DNA from: Pseudodesulfovibrio sp.
GTDB lineage: Bacteria > Desulfobacterota > Desulfovibrionia > Desulfovibrionales > Desulfovibrionaceae
Reading direction: 5' to 3'
NCBI GenBank assembly: GCA_022712815.1
Contig: JAFLJW010000249.1
Location: forward strand, 1 to 16,298
DNA: 16,298 nucleotides
The position numbers and the translations under genes were made by a program. The notes beneath the pieces are model-generated. The model made no database searches. It saw only the letters and a list, made by a program, of their open reading frames with translations, and was not told where the DNA came from. Positions 13,385-16,298 of the stretch are shown in pieces (within the stretch, counting starts at the first letter, position 1; each line of letters starts with the position of its first letter).

Positions 13385-14929
13385 ATGAGTATCACAGGAT
13401 CAATGTATACAGGAATTTCCGGCCTACAGGCCCAAAGCCAGGCAATATCCGTTGTAAGCAGTAACCTCGCAAACTCCGGTACAGTCGCCTACAAGAGTTC
13501 TTCAATCACATTTGAAGATGTCTTCTATAGCACAGTTTATGCGGGCGGAAGCGCAGATCAGGTCGGAAATGGCGTGTCCGTGGCATCCATTAACACGGAT
13601 TTTTCCCAGGGAGCGTATCAGTCAACCAATTCAGTCACGGACGTGGCCGTAAATGGTGACGGATTTTACATAGTAAAGGATCAGGACACCGGGAATACCT
13701 ACTACACTCGTGCGGGAAACTTCACTTTTAACACCGACGGATATCTGGTGGATGCCCATGGAAATCGCGTCCAGGGCTGGGAGATGGATAGCAGCTCCAT
13801 TACTGGAGGGCTGGTAGACATCAAGCTCGACAACTCGCAATCCCCGCCCCAGGCCACAACCAACACGGTTTTTTCGCTGAATCTGGACTCCACTTCCACG
13901 GATAACTCGACTTCGACCACAAATCCGTATGCTGCAATGTTCGAACTCTATGACGGTACATCCGAACCACCTCTTGATGATTCCCGCTACGCCTACCAGA
14001 CCTCAGTAACGATATACGATGAAAACGGTGCAGCCCATGACCTCACGACATATTTTGACCCTGTAGAAACCACAGACGGAAGCATTGTCTGGGAATACAC
14101 CGTAACGTGCAGTACGAGTGAGGATAAACGAGACTTCAACGGCACCGAGATGAGCACAACAAGCGGTGCCGGAATGCTCATGACCGGAACCATGACTTTC
14201 AGCACCTCCGGCGACATGCAGTCCATGACGGCCTTCACTCTGTCGGACTCAGCCACAGGCGATCCATTGGACCAGTCGAACTGGACCTTGGCTGAATTCG
14301 ACACCAGCGGTCTCCCCATTCTTGAGGTCAACTTCACCGGAGCCAGCGACAATCAGGAGATCGGCTTCAGTCTTGGCATGTCCAATTCAGAATTTGCCAC
14401 AGGAACGGGTTGGGACACATCCGGCGGCATCACCTCCCTTTCGGACATGAGTGCGACCACAACCCCGTCAGACCTTCCAAGCTTCAACACAGGCATCCTC
14501 GCCACCAGCGCGACCACCAGCAACACTTCGAGTTCTGCCACATACAGCTTGACCCAGGACGGATACGCACCAGGCGTCCTGATTGATGTCTCCATCAACG
14601 AAAACGGTGTCCTTTCGGGGAGCTACACGAACGGGCAAAGCCGGAGACTCTACACGCTGGCCCTGGCCGACTTCACAAACACGCAGGGGCTCTATGCCGA
14701 GGGCGGAAACCTCTACTCATCCACAACGGACTCAGGACAGGCACACATAGGCACTCCCGGTTCCGCCGGATTCGGAACCATAGCCTCCAGCACTTTGGAA
14801 CAATCCAACGTGGACACGGCCACGGAACTGACCAACCTGATCATTCTCCAGGCATGCTATCAGGCCAACTCCAAGGTCATCACCACGGCAAACACTTTGC
14901 TGGAAACGGCCATTGGAATGAAGCGCTAA
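13385..14929 (+). CDS. flgE: FlgE, flagellar hook protein
   Basis: Subunit of the hook joining basal body and filament. N-terminal rod/hook motif SMYTGISGLQAQSQAISVVSSN, with LANSGTVAYKSS and the FEDVFYST segment; D1-type core NGDGFYIVKD...YTRAGNFTFNTDGYLV; C-terminal D0 helix NVDTATELTNLI...YQANSKVITTANTLLETAIGMKR. At 514 residues it is about 110 longer than E. coli FlgE (402). The extra length is in Ser/Thr-rich surface domains between about 150 and 400, a common variation among deltaproteobacterial hooks. AAAGGAG at 13371-13377 precedes the ATG by 7 nt. It lies 46 nt after flgD with no sign of a separate promoter. Confidence 0.95.
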   Translation: MSITGSMYTGISGLQAQSQAISVVSSNLANSGTVAYKSSSITFEDVFYSTVYAGGSADQVGNGVSVASINTDFSQGAYQSTNSVTDVAVNGDGFYIVKDQDTGNTYYTRAGNFTFNTDGYLVDAHGNRVQGWEMDSSSITGGLVDIKLDNSQSPPQATTNTVFSLNLDSTSTDNSTSTTNPYAAMFELYDGTSEPPLDDSRYAYQTSVTIYDENGAAHDLTTYFDPVETTDGSIVWEYTVTCSTSEDKRDFNGTEMSTTSGAGMLMTGTMTFSTSGDMQSMTAFTLSDSATGDPLDQSNWTLAEFDTSGLPILEVNFTGASDNQEIGFSLGMSNSEFATGTGWDTSGGITSLSDMSATTTPSDLPSFNTGILATSATTSNTSSSATYSLTQDGYAPGVLIDVSINENGVLSGSYTNGQSRRLYTLALADFTNTQGLYAEGGNLYSSTTDSGQAHIGTPGSAGFGTIASSTLEQSNVDTATELTNLIILQACYQANSKVITTANTLLETAIGMKR

Positions 14930-14954
14930 CAATTGATTATTCAGGAGATATGTC

Positions 14955-16298
14955 GTGATTAACAATCTCTACAACATCGGCTCAACAGCCCTGAAGAATG
15001 CCCAAGTATCAGTCAATAACGCTTCAAACAACATAGCCAATGCCGATACGGCAGGCTACCAGCGAACCGAAGTCGTCTACGAAACCGGAGATTCCATTTC
15101 AATCAGCGGGCTGCTGGTTGGTACCGGTGCGAACATCCAGGCCATCGTGTCGAAAATGGACAAGTTCGTGGAGGCGCAATACCTCAGCACTTACGCGGAC
15201 CTTACTCGTGAAAACGTATCACTGGAATATCTCTCCCAGATGGATTCTCTATTCAACCAGACCGATGGAGGGTTGAACGAAACCATGAGTGACTACTGGG
15301 ATGCGTGGAATGACCTAGTCACTGATCCCGACTCTCTTTCCGCACGCGAAGCCCTGCTCGGAGAAAGTGAAAACCTTGTATACGCGCTCAATTCGACATC
15401 CGAACAACTGGATGGGATTGAAGACGCCATCAATGCCGAACTGCAAGACAACATCAATGAGGCGAATCAACTCATTGAAGACATCGCATCAGTCAATGCA
15501 AGCATTGCAGCCCATCCCGACGACAATCAACTCATTTCCGATCGCGACCAGATGATCCGGGAGCTTGATGCTTTCATCGGTGTCGACGTTATCGAAGACT
15601 CAAGCGGACAAGTAAAAATCATGACCGAGGAGGGCTACATGCTCGTGGATGGTACAGAAACTCACACCCTCGTTTACGGTATGCCGAGAACAACCGAATC
15701 TCTCGTTAAGAATTCCTCCTATGATGGAGAATTGCAATACAGCGGAACCTCCAGCGAGGAGATACTGATTGAATTCACATCAACAGGAACAGACGGCAAT
15801 GCCCAATTCAAAGTATCTCTGGACGGTGGCGCAACGTGGCAAAAGGATGAGAACGGCGACACCATGCTTTACACGTCCGGGGATGAAAACGCCTCTGTGG
15901 AAATAGAGGGTGTTGAAATATGGTTTGACGGCGGCACGGCAGATCATGAGGTGGGTGACCGTTACAGCCTCGTCCCGAAAACCGGACTGTACTGGGAAAG
16001 TGGCGACGGTACGCTGAAGAATATCACACCGTTGACCAATGCCAGCGGAAAAGACGTATCAAACCGAACCTCCGGGGGCAGCATTGCAGGGTTGTTCACG
16101 ACCAGGGATGATAACGTCATTCCCACCAGGGACTCCCTTGACGAGTTGGCCGAAGCGATCATCTGGGAAGTGAACAGTGCCCATGCTGGTGGTGCGGGTC
16201 TGGAACACCAGACAGGACTGGTCGGCAGTTATTCCGTGGAAGATTCCTCTGCATTGCTTTCAAACAGCGGACTGAACTATGCCGCCAATATCCAGGCC
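14955..16298 (+). CDS. flgK: FlgK, hook-filament junction protein 1 (3' end beyond window)
   Basis: First hook-associated protein between hook and filament. 448 codons are present and the frame is open to the last base. N-terminal motif INNLYNIGSTALKNAQVS, with NNASNNIANADTAGYQRTEV, is typical of FlgK. The long helical stretch that follows (VEAQYLSTYADLTRENV; NETMSDYWDAWNDL; ISDRDQMIRELDAFIGVDV) is the FlgK D1 region. The start is GTG at 14955 with AGGAG at 14943-14947, 7 nt upstream; the nearby ATG at 14950 meets a stop after two codons (ATGTCGTGA). Fourth gene of the sigma-54 operon, 25 nt after flgE. The C-terminal D0 helix is not in view. Confidence 0.93.
   Translation, partial: MINNLYNIGSTALKNAQVSVNNASNNIANADTAGYQRTEVVYETGDSISISGLLVGTGANIQAIVSKMDKFVEAQYLSTYADLTRENVSLEYLSQMDSLFNQTDGGLNETMSDYWDAWNDLVTDPDSLSAREALLGESENLVYALNSTSEQLDGIEDAINAELQDNINEANQLIEDIASVNASIAAHPDDNQLISDRDQMIRELDAFIGVDVIEDSSGQVKIMTEEGYMLVDGTETHTLVYGMPRTTESLVKNSSYDGELQYSGTSSEEILIEFTSTGTDGNAQFKVSLDGGATWQKDENGDTMLYTSGDENASVEIEGVEIWFDGGTADHEVGDRYSLVPKTGLYWESGDGTLKNITPLTNASGKDVSNRTSGGSIAGLFTTRDDNVIPTRDSLDELAEAIIWEVNSAHAGGAGLEHQTGLVGSYSVEDSSALLSNSGLNYAANIQA

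Overview
The window reads as chromosome from a motile, anaerobic, Gram-negative bacterium, most likely a member of the Desulfovibrionaceae (Desulfovibrio/Pseudodesulfovibrio-like). The grounds are a periplasmic two-subunit formate dehydrogenase with its maturation genes, the type of short flagellin, the flgD-flgE-flgK order behind a sigma-54 promoter, and moderate GC. The assignment comes from gene content and sequence style, not from a database search.

Region 1 (58-5630, + strand) is a formate dehydrogenase operon: fdhA (Tat-exported molybdo/tungstopterin catalytic subunit with Cys in place of selenocysteine), fdhB (four-cluster ferredoxin subunit without a membrane anchor), fdhE and fdhD (maturation factors). 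A perfect 12-bp GC-rich hairpin separates the structural genes from the maturation genes. No cytochrome or membrane subunit is encoded here, so electrons presumably go to a soluble periplasmic carrier. The FdhD lacks the CxxC pair that the family uses for sulfur transfer.

Region 2 (5960-10624, - strand) is a compact four-gene signalling operon read from right to left: OmpR/CpxR-type response regulator, TonB-dependent outer-membrane receptor, YfiR-like periplasmic protein, and a CHASE8-HAMP histidine kinase. The genes abut or overlap at every junction. The layout suggests an outer membrane to periplasm to inner membrane to DNA relay. It resembles the YfiBNR system, but with a TonB receptor in place of YfiB and a two-component kinase in place of the diguanylate cyclase YfiN. 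This is the most interesting system in the window.

Region 3 (10625-16298, + strand) is flagellar. A flagellin gene stands alone with a possible sigma-28 promoter and a strong terminator hairpin. After an AT-rich gap comes a good sigma-54 promoter. It drives a small sigma-70-family (ECF-like) sigma factor gene, whose stop codon overlaps the start of flgD. flgE (hook) and flgK (hook-filament junction, GTG start, cut by the window end) follow. A sigma factor translationally coupled to hook-assembly genes suggests an extra step in the flagellar transcription cascade or a link to another regulon.

The three gaps longer than about 250 bases are 5631-5959 (convergent, terminator hairpin, otherwise nothing clear), 10625-10879 (divergent control region with tandem 10-bp repeats) and 11741-12076 (terminator, AT-rich DNA, sigma-54 promoter). 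I saw no tRNA, rRNA, CRISPR array or intact insertion sequence.
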